Shown here: positions 1 through 11,799 of the stretch, piece by piece
Layout of the letters: each line of letters starts with the position of its first letter
Numbering within the stretch: position 1 is the stretch's first letter
Source of the DNA: Doryteuthis pealeii
Taxonomy: Eukaryota; Mollusca; Cephalopoda; Myopsida; Loliginidae
Length of the DNA stretch: 64,000 nucleotides
Direction: 5' to 3'
Assembly: GCA_023376005.1 (NCBI GenBank)
Contig: CM042148.1
Span: 67,867,665-67,931,664, forward strand
Translations under genes and position numbers: made by a program
The notes under the pieces: model-generated
Told to the model about the DNA's origin: nothing
Database searches by the model: none
The model's input: only the letters and a program-made list of their open reading frames with translations

Positions 1-42
1 GAGAGAGAGAGAGAGAGATGGGAATCTGTGCGGTTAGTGCGA

Positions 43-76
<34 letters not shown>
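1..76. repeat. (GA)n and (GAT)n microsatellites
   Basis: GA dinucleotides fill 1-18 and GAT triplets 41-76. Both lie in intron 4 of gene B. Confidence 0.9.
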
Positions 77-78
<2 letters not shown>

Positions 79-120
79 GCAAATCTTACAAAGTCCTGGC
101 TGAAAGTGAATTAATCTTAC

Positions 121-252
121 GTTGTGTCCTTCCCCATCCAGCAACAATACAGTCACCTACGAAATCTTCTCCGTCAGAGGCTAATCGAATCGGTTTCAAG
201 CATTTATTGAATTTTACTGGTCGAACCAATGTCAGAACAGCTACATCATTCA
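121..252 (-). CDS. Gene B exon 4: catalytic aspartate
   Basis: 132 nt, acceptor TTGACAG, donor GTAAGATT. It encodes LNDVAVLTLVRPV with D118 and GDCIVAGWGRTQ. The next intron runs off the left edge through a (GAT)n tract. Confidence 0.93.
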
Positions 253-3200
253 CTGTCAACAAAGAAACACAGAAAACATTAAAAAAAAAACATAAAAAAA
301 AAGAAACAATAAAAAAACTAACATTGGAAAATGTATATGCAAATAATTATATTACATTTTGTTGAACTGTTATTTTCTACAAATGAATGTTGTACGCTAA
401 CTACATTGATATATGAATTGTAACTAGAATTTGTTGAACTGTTATTTTCTACAATGATGTTGTACGCTAACTACATTGATATATGAATTGTAACTAGAAT
501 TTTGTTGAACTGTATTTTTCTACAAATGAAGTTGTACGCTAACTACATTGATATATGAATTGTAACTAGAATTTTGTTGAACTGTTATTTTCTACCAAAT
601 GAATGTTGTACGCTAACTACATGATATGAATTGTAACTAGAATTTTGTTGAACTGTTATTTTATACAAATGAATGTTGTACGCAATACATTGATAATGAA
701 TTGTAACTATTTTGTATATTTTCTACAAATGAATGTGTACCTAACACAGTTGATATATGAATTGTAACTAGAATTTTTTGAACTGTTATTTTCTACCAAA
801 TGAATTGTTGTACGCTAACTACATTGAATATGAATTGTAACTAGAATTTTGTTGAACTGTTATTTTATACAAATGAATGTTGTACCGCTAACTACATTGA
901 TATATGAATTGTAACTAGAATTTTGTTGAACGGTTATTTTTCTCAAATGAATGTGTACGCTAACTACATTGATATATGAATTGTAACTAGAATTTTGTTG
1001 AACTGTTATTTTCTACAAATGAATGTTGTACGCTAACTACATTGATATATGAATTGTAACTAGAATTTTTGTTGAACTGTTATTTTCTACAAATGAATGT
1101 TGTACGCTAACTACATTGATATATGAATTGTAACTAGAATTTTGTTGAACTGTTATTTTCTACAAATGAATGTTGTACGCTAACTACATTGATATATGAA
1201 TGTAACTAGAATTTTGTTGAACTGTTATTTTACCAAATGAATGTTGTACGCTAACTACATTGATATATGAATTGTAACTAGAATTTTGTTGAACTGTTAT
1301 TTTATACAAATGAATGTTGTACGCTAACTACATTGATATATGAATTGTAACTAGAATTTTGTTGAACTGTTATTTTATACAAATGAATGTTGTACGCTAA
1401 CTACATTGATATATGAATTGTAACTAGAATTTTGTTGAACTGTTATTTTCTACAAATGAATGTTGTACGCTAACTACATTGATATATGAATTGTAACTAG
1501 AATTTTGTTGAACTGTTATTTTATACAAATGAATGTTGTACGCTAACTACATTGATATATGAATTTAACTAGAATTTTGTAACTAACCACCTGCTACAAA
1601 TGAATGTTGTACGCTAACTACATTGATATATGAATTGTAACTAGAATTTTGTTGAACTGTTATTTTCTACAAATGAATGTTGTACGCTAACTACATTGAT
1701 ATATGAATTTAACTAGAATTTTGTTGAACTGTTATTTTCTACAAATGAATGTTGTACGCTAACTACATTGATATATGAATTGTAACTAGAATTTTGTTGA
1801 ACTGTTATTTTATACAAATGAATGTTGTACGCTAACTACATTGATATATGAATTGTAACTAACTGTTGAATTGTTGGTGAGACCTGAATGTTGTACGCTA
1901 ACTACATTGATATATGAATTGTAACTAGAATTTTGTTGAACTGTTATTTTTACAATGAATGTTGTACGCTAACTACATGATATATGAATTGTAACTAGAA
2001 TTTTGTTGAACTGTTATTTTATACAAATGAATGTTGTACGCTAACTACATTGATATATGAATTGTAACTAGAATTTTGTTGAACTGTTATTTTATACAAA
2101 TGAATGTTGTACGCTAACTACATTGATATATGAATTGTAACTAGAATTTTGTTGAACTGTTATTTTTATACAAATGAATGTTGTACGCTAACTACATTGA
2201 TATATGAATTGTAACTAGAATTTTGTAACTGTTATTTTCTACAAATGAATGTTGTACGCTAACTACATTGATATATGAATTGTAACTAGAATTTTGTTGA
2301 ACTGTTATTTTACAAATGAATGTTGTACGCTAACTACATTGATATATGAATTGTAACTAGAATTTTGTTGAACTGTTATTTTATACAAATGAATGTTGTA
2401 CGCTAACTACATTGATATATGAATTGTAACTAGAATTTTGTTGAACTGTTATTTTATACAAATGAATGTTGTACGCTAACTACATTGATATATGAATTGT
2501 AACTAGAATTTTGTTGAACTGTTATTTTATACAAATGAATGTTGTACGCTAACTACATTGATATATGAATTGTAACTAGAATTTTGTTGAACTGTTATTT
2601 TATACAAATGAATGTTGTACGCTAACTACATTGATATATGAATTGTAACTAGAATTTTGTTGAACTGTTATTTTCTACAAATGAATGTTGTACGCTAACT
2701 ACATTGATATAAGTGTATACTGTGAATAAACTACATTGATATATGAATTGTAACTAGAATTTGTTGAACTGTTATTTTATACAAATGAATGTTGTACGCT
2801 AACTACATTGATATATGAATTGTAACTAGAATTTTGTTGAACTGTTATTTTATACAAATGAATGTTGTACGCTAACTACATTGATATATGAATTGTAACT
2901 AGAATTTGTTGAACTGTTATTTTTACAAATGAATGTTGTACGCTAACTACATTGATATATGAATTGTAACTAGAATTTTGTTGAACTGTTATTTTCTACA
3001 AATGAATGTTGTACGCTAACTACATTGATATATGAATTGTAACTAGAATTTTGTTGAACTGTTATTTTCTACAAATGAATGTTGTACGCTAACTACATTG
3101 ATATATGAATTGTAACTAGAATTTGTTTGAACTGTTATTTTCTACAAATGAATGTTGTACGCTAACTACATTGATATATGAATTGTAACTAGAATTTTGT

Positions 3201-5593
3201 TGAACTGTTATTTTATACAAATGAATGTTGTACGCTAACTACATTGATATATGAATTGTAACTAGAATTTTGTTGAACTGTTATTTTATACAAATGAATG
3301 TTGTACGCTAACTACATTGATATATGAATTGTAACTAGAATTTTGTTGAACTGTTATTTTATACAAATGAATGTTGTACGCTAACTACATTGATATATGA
3401 ATTGTAACTAGAATTTTGTTGAACTGTTATTTTCTACAAATGAATGTTGTACGCTAACTACATTGATATAGGAATTGTAACTAGAATTTTGTTGAACTGT
3501 TATTTTCTACAAATGAATGTTGTACGCTAACTACATTGATATATGAATTGTAACTAGAATTTTGTTGAACTGTTATTTTCTACAAATGAATGTTGTACGC
3601 TAACTACATTGATATATGAACTGTAACTAGAATTACACCACAAAAGACATACGTCGTCAGGGCGGCCTAAAGTCGGTATCAGCCAGGCAGCGAGGGAGTC
3701 TATCCCCTTTTCACTAGCGCTAGACCAAGGAGATTGTTTTTTAGCATCTGAGGTGGAGCGCCACACCTACCATCAGCTCCTTACTTTACCGCACAGATCC
3801 CTGTGCTACTTCATACGCTGAGTTGGCGATGACCGGTATCGAACTAGGAACCTTGTGGTTTCTAGCCGAACGCTCTACCGACTGAGCTAACCCGGCCCAT
3901 TTATTTACAAAAGACATAACAAGTATAAAATTGGTAAATATATTAAATATACATTTATTTTGAATTATTTCTCTCTGGATCATTTTTTATTAGAAAATGA
4001 CAATAATTATCATCTTACAATAACATTTTAGCAATCTTATCTTACAAATTTTGAACAAAATCAGTTCTTTTAAAACCATTTTTAAATGTGTATACTAAGA
4101 ATATTATATATACGAGAATGAAATATTAGAATTGTATTTATAGTTCAGTACAAAAAAAAAAAACTTTTATTTTTCGATTCAATATGAATGATATGAACTC
4201 AAAGGATATGGCAGTCCTATATTGTGACATCAAACCGACAAAGTCTGGTGGTGTCGTGAGATACTGCTGGGGCGCTCTGGGTTAGTGGTAATGATGCTTC
4301 AGCCCCGAAACCATGCTTGAACCCAGATTCATCATCTGATGAAGGCTTTGTTGGTTGCAATGCTACTGTTTAAATAGCAGTCATTGTATGAAGATTCTTT
4401 TTTTATTGTTTTTTAGGAGTTGCGTTTTAAACTGACCAATATTTTAGTAATGTAGGTTATACAGGTTCGAATTTAGGGATATTTTGATTTAAAAACACAA
4501 ATGAAATAAAAATACTTTTTTTTTTTTTACTTACACACTGAACCTTTAATTTTCTTAAATTGTTCATGCTTAGTAAAATGCAAAGCATTGATTTCAGTTG
4601 TCATGGTACGTCGATCAAGTGAACCATATAATATGGCAACTCGTTTGATTGGCGAATCAGTATCATCTCTGAAAATCAAACATGTAATTTTATGAAAAAG
4701 TATACATTACTAAGAAAAATATTAAAAAAAAACTCGTCAAAATTAACCATGATGATCACATTAGCCATTTCCCAGAAATCAATATTCCCCCAAAGTCTGT
4801 CAGACAAAAGGAGTAATAAACTTTACCCGGAGTTGGAATATTCTGGTATACAGTTGTTTACTAGGCTTAGCTTAGATGTGGCACAAGACCAGAAGTATGG
4901 GACGCTCAGTGAGAATCGAACTCACTAATAATGGTTTGCGAGTCTAGTTTGCTAACCATTACACCACGTGTATTTTGGAATATAGTTATTTACTAAGCTT
5001 AGCTTAGATGTGGCACATGGCCAGAAGTGTGGGGCACCCAGTGAGAATCGAACTCACTAACAATGGTCTGAAAATCTAGCTTACTAACCATTACACCACG
5101 TGTATTCTGGAATATAGTTATTTACTAGGCTTAGCTTAGATGTGGCTCAAGGCCAGAAGTATGGGGCGCACAGTGAGAATCGAACTCATTAACAATGGTC
5201 TGCTAATCTAGCTTGCTAACCATTACACCACTTGTATTTTGGTATATATTTTTTTAATAAACTTAGCTTAGATGTAGCACAAGGCCAGAAGTATGAGGCG
5301 CCCAGTGAGAATCGAACTCACTAACAATGGTTTGCGAGTCTAGTTTGCTAACCATTACACCACGTGTATTCTGATATATAGTTATATACTAAGCTTAGCT
5401 TAGATGTGGCACAAGACCTGAAGTATGGGCGCCCAGTGAGAATCGAACTCACTAACAATGGTCTGCTAATCTAGCTTGCTAGCCATTACACCACGTGTAT
5501 TTTGGTATATATTTATTTAATAAACTTAGCTTAGATGTAGCACAAGACCAGAAGTATGGGGCGCCCAGTGAGAATCGAACACACTAACAACAT

Positions 5594-5657
<64 letters not shown>

Positions 5658-8600
5658 GTCTAATCTAGCTCCTATAGAAAAGATACGCTTGTTATGTTCG
5701 TTATTCTCTACTAGCAAATATATGCACCCTCCGGGTGCAAGTATTTTAGTTAAATTTTATAATAAAATATCATATTAAATTAGAAAGGCTAATGAAACTG
5801 AATAAGAATGTAGATAAAAAGATTTTGAACAGAGGGGGTATGATTGAAAAATAGAACAACTTTGAAACTAACTCTTCCATCATTTTCCGTTACTCCCGTC
5901 TTTCATTGGTAAAGATTTATCCCTGAGATTTTTGCTCATATTCAATAAGATAAAACCAAACAATTAGAAATCAATAATACTAAACATATATTCATTAAAA
6001 TCAATTTTTTAAGATCAATATGCAAATTAGCCTTTCCATTCACACTGTAAACCTCTATTTTGTTGTATATATAAATACAATTGCATGTTATTAGTATGTA
6101 GATATGGCCAACAGTGTAAGTAATGTAAAACAATTTTATTAATAATTGTGGTTTAAATAAAAATAAAATCATGGAGAATATGATGTAAATAACTAAAGGA
6201 ATTGTGACTTGTATAGTAATATAGTTTCGGTTACAGACAGACAAACCTACAATCTCCATTATAATAAGAGATGTACAACGCAAAAACGAGAATATGAAAA
6301 GAGGGAACTCATAAAATGAGAGAATTGATGCAATAATCTATCAAATAAAGTCTGCATCATTACCAAAAAGAGGTTTTCATTTGAAAAAAAAACGTTTTTT
6401 TAAAATTATTTCTTGACAATTAAATGCAATTTAGTGAATATTTGGTACTAACACACAATGCCCAGCAGTGGCTACATGCGTGGAATCTAATAGTGAACCG
6501 CTGCACATCATTTTCCCAATTCCTTTGTAGGTGACAACATATACAAGGTGAGGTAACTCGCACGCATGCGCAATCGTTCCATTTATGATGTGGTCAATGT
6601 GTGTCGCTGATGTGCCTGAAAGAGCAAGAAAATTGAATGCATCATTGCCAATTATCGACTACGTGCGTATGAAAGTGCAAATGCACACACGTACGCACAC
6701 GCAAATTTCTTTCTGCATGGACACACAATAAATAAATAGGATAATTTATACTAATGAGCTATCGAATTGAATAAACTAAATTTAGCCCTAACAATTAATG
6801 AGGATTTGTCACAATGGTAATTTGCGATTATTCCGCTGTTTTTATTTTTGTATAATAATTTTGATATTTATGCACGTGTTGGATTCGACTTATTAATTAT
6901 AATTTTAAACGATTTTCAGACTTAGAATTATTATCTAACACGGGTAAATAAAACTTTTACTTGAAGGATTATTTCCTTAAAAAAAATTAAAAATTAAAAA
7001 AAGATTTAGTGAAATAGATCACTAATTAGGGCTGAGTCTATTCTAGTAGTGACCACACTTAGCGGATTTAACAGGTTTGAATTCAGAGTTTTCCTTCTCC
7101 TAGACTGGTTGTCTAACCAAGGTTAAAGAGCCCAGTCTACCCTACTATTTTACTCATAGCTGGAGGGAGAGTAGTTCGATTCATACCTTTCTAAAGGGTA
7201 TTAGCGCTATGTGAACTGTAGTTTCGTCCAGGATTTGAACTCGGATCGACGAGTCCATTTCCTACGACTCTAACCATTCCTTTTTCGGAAGTTTGTAAAA
7301 TAATATATGTAACATTTTCCTTAAAAATATGTAACATTTCCACCAAAATCAATAGGATGTATTACCTTTTTTTTATAAGAGTGACATTTGCATTAAAAAT
7401 GTATAGGATGTGTGATATTTGCATTAAAAATTTATAGGATATGACATTTGCATTAAAAATTTATAGGATATGTGATATTTGCAGTAAAAATTTATAGGAT
7501 GTGTGACATTTGCATTAAAAATTCATAGGATGTGTGACATTTGCATTAAAGATTTATAGGATATATGACATTTTCACCAAAACATATTCTTAAAGATAAT
7601 AGAATTGTTTGATGTATAGTTGCAAAGAATTTCAATTTCTATATTTTTAAACGAAATCAACATAGTTTACAATTAAAACAGACATATCATTAGTATTTTA
7701 GAATCTGAAGAACGAATACAACTTTACATTTCATTCACTATTAAGTTTTCCCTGTTTCTTTCATTCCTCTTGCAGTGACCGTGAAATAAGTTAATTTATT
7801 TATAAGAGCTTAAGACGTGCGTGCATGCCTAACCACCATAGGGATTAACATGAAAACTTTCTATCTAAAACAAGCCGCAGAGTAAGAGCAAAAGAATGGA
7901 TGCAGTGAAATCTGCTTCTCTCCTGGGATCCACACTGGCCACAGGAGAACCTGCCATGGGCGTGGAAAACCCTAGCAAATCTTTCATTCCCAAAGAAGAA
8001 TGAGAAATTCAATTTGTAATTACTTTGTAAGCACTTTGAATAAATACACACATTTCCCAGACATTTTGACAATTAATTTCTATAAACTCAAAATATTAGA
8101 CCGTATTCACGTTGCATACTTAGAAAGAAAGCCATTATTTTTATGTCATTTTTTATTTTATAGACTTATATAAAATAAAAAACACCCTCCGGGCGATTTT
8201 TGAAACATATTGCCTGAGGGGTGGGAGTAAAAAATTCAATGTCAGCGAGTTTTTACCCTAAGTAAGTAAAATCATCAAATTCATTAAAGGATTAAAAAAT
8301 AAAACAATTTGAAATGTAAACTTTAAATATGTATTAAAATAAAACAAAGTATATATTGATATATGATACCAGTCATGTATTTATTAAAACTTGTTTTAAA
8401 AGAACAATGTTGCATGTTCAAATTTTGTGTGTATTTATTTTGAGTGTAGTTATGACGATTTGGTAATGTGACGTAAGCAGTGACGTAGTTTTTGTTACAG
8501 ACAAAAACCGGAAGCGAATCTCCATTATTAATAGATGTTACATAAAACAATCTGCCATCTAAAAAAAAAAATAAAAAAAAATACGCGTTTAGATCATGTA

Positions 8601-10374
8601 AAGTTAAATGAAAATCGCCAGTTACCGATAGTTACGAAACGATGAATCTGCTCGGTACTTAGACGACTAACCACTTAGGAACATAAGGTACTGTGTATAT
8701 GATTAAGCAAGGGTTAGTTAATAATAATACGCATGTGTACAATAATGTTGTTTACGAAGCCACTGTAAAAATAAAATAATAACGGACCGGATATGATCAA
8801 CATAGGATCGATCGGACAAACGTTAAAGGAATTTTTTTTCTTTTTTTGTTGTTTTATTTTACGGCATATCAACCTCAGTGGGTTATTAATGCCGATAAAG
8901 TTTTGAAATAAATCAATTCTTAATGGATAATACAATTTTTTTATAGATACATTTTTCTATTTAACCCATAGATGGGACCCTAACAGGTACTACCACTCCG
9001 GGTCAGAGTGGACCAGGAAGCAATGGTGATGAAGGGGTGCTCCACATTCCCCAGACCTCCAAAACTGGAACCTCACCATCAGATAGAGTTTAACGTCATT
9101 CCCAGGACATGTAGACCCGCAGCCACCGCCTTCTAGCATCCATATGATAAAAAGGGCTTGGGGCTTGCCATAAGGGAAATAGGGTTGGGAAACGTTTAAG
9201 GAAGGATACAAATAACACGATGATATCTAAATATATTTTGGGGAAAGGTTTTGTTGGAGAGGCTTAAATCAAATGCTCAATAGTAAAGAGTGTGTTTGCT
9301 TGCAATAAGCCTAGATTACCTTCTGCGAATGTGATTAGATCTAATGAAGGAAGCGCGTAGTGTAATGGTTAAAGTCATGGGAAATGGACTCGTCGATCCG
9401 AGTTCAAATCCTGGACGTGGCAATTATTTCACTTAGTGCTAATACCCTTGGGAAAGGTATGAATCCTACTCTCCCTCCAGCTATGGGTAAATAGTAGGGC
9501 AGACTGGGCTCTTTAACCTTGGTTAGGCAACCGGTCTAGGAGAAGGAAAACTCTGAATTCAAACCTGTTAAACTCCGCTTAAGAAATTGACCTTGTGTCG
9601 CATCCTGCTCGTGCGGAGGGGTTGGTAAATATATAAATGTTTTCACACTGAAAAGGGCAAGAAACAGGCTATATTACACTGAATCTATTACAGATCCAGA
9701 CTACGGAGATGATCTAGTGCTTCTCAAAAATACACCTTCTTAAGTCGAATATTTGCTACACGTAGCAGGCAAGCTAGAAGAATCGGCTTTTACGTGAACT
9801 CATATAAAACAGAGTTCATGTGTTTTAAAGAAGATAGAGCCATCTTCAAATTAAATGACATGTATGTAAAATACAACGATTTTATACATGATCTACTATG
9901 GACAGTTCATCTTTGACAATAAGAATAATTATTTCTAACGATTATTAGCAATATGATTTTCTTAATTATAGTTTTATTCGTTTATCTGTCTATTGCTTTA
10001 CTTGTGTTGTCCTTTTATTATTATTAATTCTAATTCAAACGTAAAATCTGTTTTTAAAGTTTAATGCTATCCATTTCGAATCCAAAATAAAAGCAAATAC
10101 CGTTATTATTAGAATAGTCTTATTAAGTAAATAATTTCAATAATTGTTATTCGTAATTTATTTATTTTATTACTCATAATTATATCATATTTGAAATACG
10201 AAATATCATGTTAGTGTTCGTTTAGATAGGTAACTTTTTAAAAATTTTCTTTGCTGAATAGTGGCTGCTTAAAGGCATCACCAGAATTAGGCAAGTTGAT
10301 ATAGGAAAACAATCATAGGACTTACTTGTACAAGATAATAGGCCTATAACAACTAGCAACGTCAAGGCAGACAT
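121..10374 (-). CDS. Gene B: secreted S1-family serine protease, 3' exons outside the window
   Basis: Exons are 10374-10326, 6615-6453, 4668-4535 and 252-121 on the minus strand. Intron phases are 1, 2, 1, 1 as in gene A, and exons 1, 2 and 4 have the same lengths. The partial protein is about 161 residues: signal peptide MSALTLLVVIGLLSC, mature start IING, catalytic H69 in TAGHC (the usual Ala before Gly-free TAAHC is Gly here) and D118 in NDVAVL. It ends at the donor after GWGRTQ. The exons for the specificity pocket and catalytic serine must lie beyond position 1, so activity cannot be judged. It sits about 20 kb downstream of gene A in the same orientation, which fits tandem duplication followed by divergence. 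Confidence 0.9.
355..3633. repeat. 73-bp satellite array, about 45 copies, in gene B intron 3
   Basis: The unit contains GTTGTACGCTAACTACATTG and TATGAATTGTAACTAGAA. Spacing between unit starts is 73 bp. Copies at the left end (355-960) carry many one-base deletions, while the interior is nearly uniform. Three units are disrupted (about 1580, 1862 and 2710). A T to A or C change in TTTTMTACAAA splits units into two sub-types that occur in runs. Confidence 0.97.
3643..3898 (-). mobile_element. SINE-A (tRNA-headed), near full length
   Basis: On the minus strand the head GGGTTAGCTCAGTCGGTAGA is an A box and GTTCGATAC a B box, followed by a conserved body with CACAGGGATCTGTGCGGTAA and the 3' part CCTCGCTGCCTGGCTGATAC. 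Other copies lie at 27392, 33431, 40196, 40536 and 51776. Confidence 0.85.
4265..4400 (+). mobile_element. tRNA-like SINE fragment
   Basis: GGGTTAGTGGTAATGATGC resembles a tRNA D-arm/A box and GCTTGAACCCAG a weak B box. No second copy was seen in the window. Confidence 0.4.
4535..4668 (-). CDS. Gene B exon 3: middle of the first beta-barrel
   Basis: 134 nt, phases 2 to 1, acceptor TTTTCAG and donor GTAAGT. It encodes 44 residues around ILYGSLDRRTM, aligned with IGSLDKRSM of gene A. It is three codons longer than the paralogous exon. Confidence 0.87.
4843..5595 (-). repeat. 132-bp tandem array with a tRNA-like module, 6 copies
   Basis: GCTTAGCTTAGATGT recurs at 4865, 4997, 5129, 5261, 5393 and 5524. 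On the minus strand each unit holds GTGTAATGGTTAGCAA (A-box-like) and GAGTTCGATTCTCAC (a perfect T-arm with B box). The acceptor ends do not pair, so these are not functional tRNA genes. The copies differ by scattered substitutions. Confidence 0.9.
5597..5652. repeat. (TA)n microsatellite
   Basis: Uninterrupted TA run that truncates the last 132-bp unit. Confidence 0.95.
5711..6271 (-). mobile_element. Non-autonomous Helitron, copy 1
   Basis: On the minus strand it starts TCTCTTATTATAATGGAGAT after an A and ends CTAG before a T. A perfect hairpin GCACCC/GGGTGC (5724-5738) lies ten bases before the end. 5'-TC, 3'-CTRR, a subterminal hairpin and insertion between A and T are Helitron hallmarks. 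The copy at 48584 shares both ends and the interior. No Rep/helicase is encoded. Confidence 0.82.
6453..6615 (-). CDS. Gene B exon 2: activation site and catalytic histidine
   Basis: 163 nt, acceptor TTTCAG, donor GTTAGT, a slightly non-consensus donor. It encodes TSATHIDH then IINGT, CSGSLLDSTH and TAGHC. The mature N-terminus is IING rather than IVGG, and the residue before it is His as in gene A. The first cysteine and both histidine-loop cysteines are present. Confidence 0.9.
7025..7285 (-). mobile_element. SINE-B (tRNA-headed)
   Basis: The minus strand reads from the tRNA-like head with B-box-like GAGTTCAAATCCTGG to the body TCTAGGAGAAGGAAAACTCT. It matches 9351, 21719, 42986 and 51467. 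The 5' head is divergent. Confidence 0.75.
7375..7575. repeat. About 33-bp tandem repeat, about 6 copies
   Basis: Unit GACATTTGCATTAAAAATTT plus ATAGGATGTGT, in gene B intron 1. Related degenerate copies begin near 7320. Confidence 0.85.
8170..8535 (-). mobile_element. Non-autonomous Helitron, copy 2 (3' end unclear)
   Basis: The minus strand starts A|TCTATTAATAATGGAGATT and contains GTAACAAAAACTACGTCAC and the subterminal CGCCCGGAGGGTG. No CTRR end is clear beyond it. Confidence 0.65.
8845..9195 (-). mobile_element. Dispersed repeat family D, partial
   Basis: It shares ACGGCATATCAACCTCAGTG, the AACAGGTACTACCACTC block and a GTAGACCCGCAGCCACCGCC block with copies at 11195 (the longest, opposite strand), 31147, 45290 and 46330. 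No coding potential or clear termini; a long SINE or MITE is possible. Confidence 0.7.
9351..9640 (+). mobile_element. SINE-B, full length
   Basis: The head GCGTAGTGTAATGGTTAAAG and GAGTTCAAATCCTGG give A and B boxes. The body has CTCCCTCCAGCTATGGGTAA and the tail CATCCTGCTCGTGCGGAGGG, ending in ATATA. Confidence 0.85.
10326..10374 (-). CDS. Gene B exon 1: signal peptide
   Basis: 16 codons plus one base before donor GTAAG. The ATG at 10374-10372 was preferred over an in-frame ATG 30 nt upstream (10404), because the hydrophobic run starts directly after it and its exon length then equals gene A exon 1. The upstream start would add ten polar residues before the signal peptide. Confidence 0.82.
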
Positions 10375-10436
10375 TTTCTTCGGAGCTGTTTCATCAATAT
10401 ACATTCTATTCTTTTAGCATCGCTGTGTCAATGAGT

Positions 10437-10445
10437 AGTATAAAG
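10437..10445 (-). promoter_or_regulatory. Possible TATA box, gene B
   Basis: CTTTATACT on the minus strand, about 65 bp before the chosen ATG. A start about 30 bp downstream would fall near 10410, only a few bases before the upstream ATG, which favours use of the second ATG. Confidence 0.35.
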
Positions 10446-10647
10446 TTTGGGAATCTGATATGGCCCTTTGCGGTTAGGAGATTGCCAAAGTTGCCAACGA
10501 TTGTTAACCTTGCAAATTATTAAAAATTAACGTTATTTGTTTATACGCTAATAGCACACCTGAGGTGAATATTCTTTTGTTATTTTGCAATGCAGTTGTA
10601 ATTTCCCAGACTTATCACCAGGCGACAGGTCACGTTCGATAAGATTA

Positions 10648-10770
10648 TCTTCTTCTTCTTCTTCTTCTTCTTCTTCTTCTTTAAACCACATTACCATTTT
10701 CTGCTTCTTTTATCTGTCCCTTTCCTTTATTATTATTATTATTATCATTTGTGCTTCTCTTCTTCTTCTT

Positions 10771-10801
<31 letters not shown>

Positions 10802-10936
10802 TTATTATTATTATTATTATTATATTATTATTATTATTATTATTATTATTTCTAGTGTCTCAGCTTATTATCATTTGTGCTTCTTCTTCTTCTTCTTCTT
10901 CTTCTTCTTCTTCTTCTTCTTCTTCTTCTTCTTCAG
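10648..10936. repeat. (TTC)n / (ATT)n compound microsatellite
   Basis: TTC runs at 10648-10682, 10759-10800 and 10880-10936, with ATT runs at 10725-10745 and 10801-10850, separated by near-identical CATTTGTGCTTCT spacers. This looks like duplicated microsatellite blocks. Confidence 0.92.
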
Positions 10937-11194
10937 ACTGATGCGTGTCTTACCATGTGTTGCTCTCACGAAAACCAAAACAATAAACTTTCCGTTAAAT
11001 CATTTATCAAAAATAAAGAATCAAATTGTGCAAAGATATCGGTTTATTTATTTATGTATTTATTTATTTTATGTCTTTATTGCTGCAACTTATTTTTGTA
11101 TATCATATGATCGTCTGAGAACGATAAGTGCTATCAACATTACAAAATCTTTATTATTGTATACACATTACAATAAGACAGTAAAAATGACACA

Positions 11195-11795
11195 TCTCAG
11201 TGACCGCCCTGTCAGCTGGGGCGTTAGAATGCACTGTACCTCTGCAGAGGGGTAAGACTGCCCCAATGGGGCCACCTTTTGGCCGTGGGTGGCGACCCTT
11301 GATGCTTAAGGATAGAACCCATGTGGATGAGCAGTTCATGACATGCAATACTCCACTTTGGCCCTATCTTGGGCTAGACGGGCGGTCGGAGAGACCTCCT
11401 CCGATCAATCGGCTGGTCACGTCAAGCCCTAGCACCTATATAATTTTCCCAACCCTATTGCCCTTATGGCAAGCCCCAAGCCCTTTTTATCATATGGGTG
11501 CTAGAAGGCGGTGGCTGCGGGTCTACATGTCCTGGGAATGACGTTAAACTCTATCTGATGGTGAAGTTCCAGTTTTGGAGGTTTGGGGAATGTGGAGCAC
11601 CCCTTCATCACCATTGCTCCCTGGTCCACTCTGACCCGGAGTGGTAGTACCTGTTAGGGTCCCATCTATGGGTTGAATAGAAAAACATGAGTTTATTAAC
11701 AAAATTGTATTATCCATTAAGAATTGATTTATTTCAAAATTTTATCGGCATTAAATGACCCACTGAGGTTGATATGCCGTAAAACAAACCAAACC
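11195..11795 (+). mobile_element. Dispersed repeat family D, longest copy
   Basis: About 600 bp, in the opposite orientation to 8845. It has extra 5' sequence (TGACCGCCCTGTCAGCTGGG and GGGCTAGACGGGCGGTCGGA) absent from shorter copies. The common 3' end is CACTGAGGTTGATATGCCGT, so copies look 5'-truncated as in retroposition. Confidence 0.7.
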
Positions 11796-11799
11796 AAAC

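Noticed and set aside
5942..6283. 113-residue hydrophobic minus-strand open frame
   Set aside because: It lies inside a non-autonomous Helitron and is not kept in the matching copy at 48584.
10375..10404. Upstream in-frame ATG for gene B
   Set aside because: It would add ten polar residues before the signal peptide and break the length match with gene A exon 1; not excluded.
10585..11255. Poly-Ser, poly-Leu and poly-Phe/Tyr open frames
   Set aside because: These are translations of TTC and ATT microsatellites.
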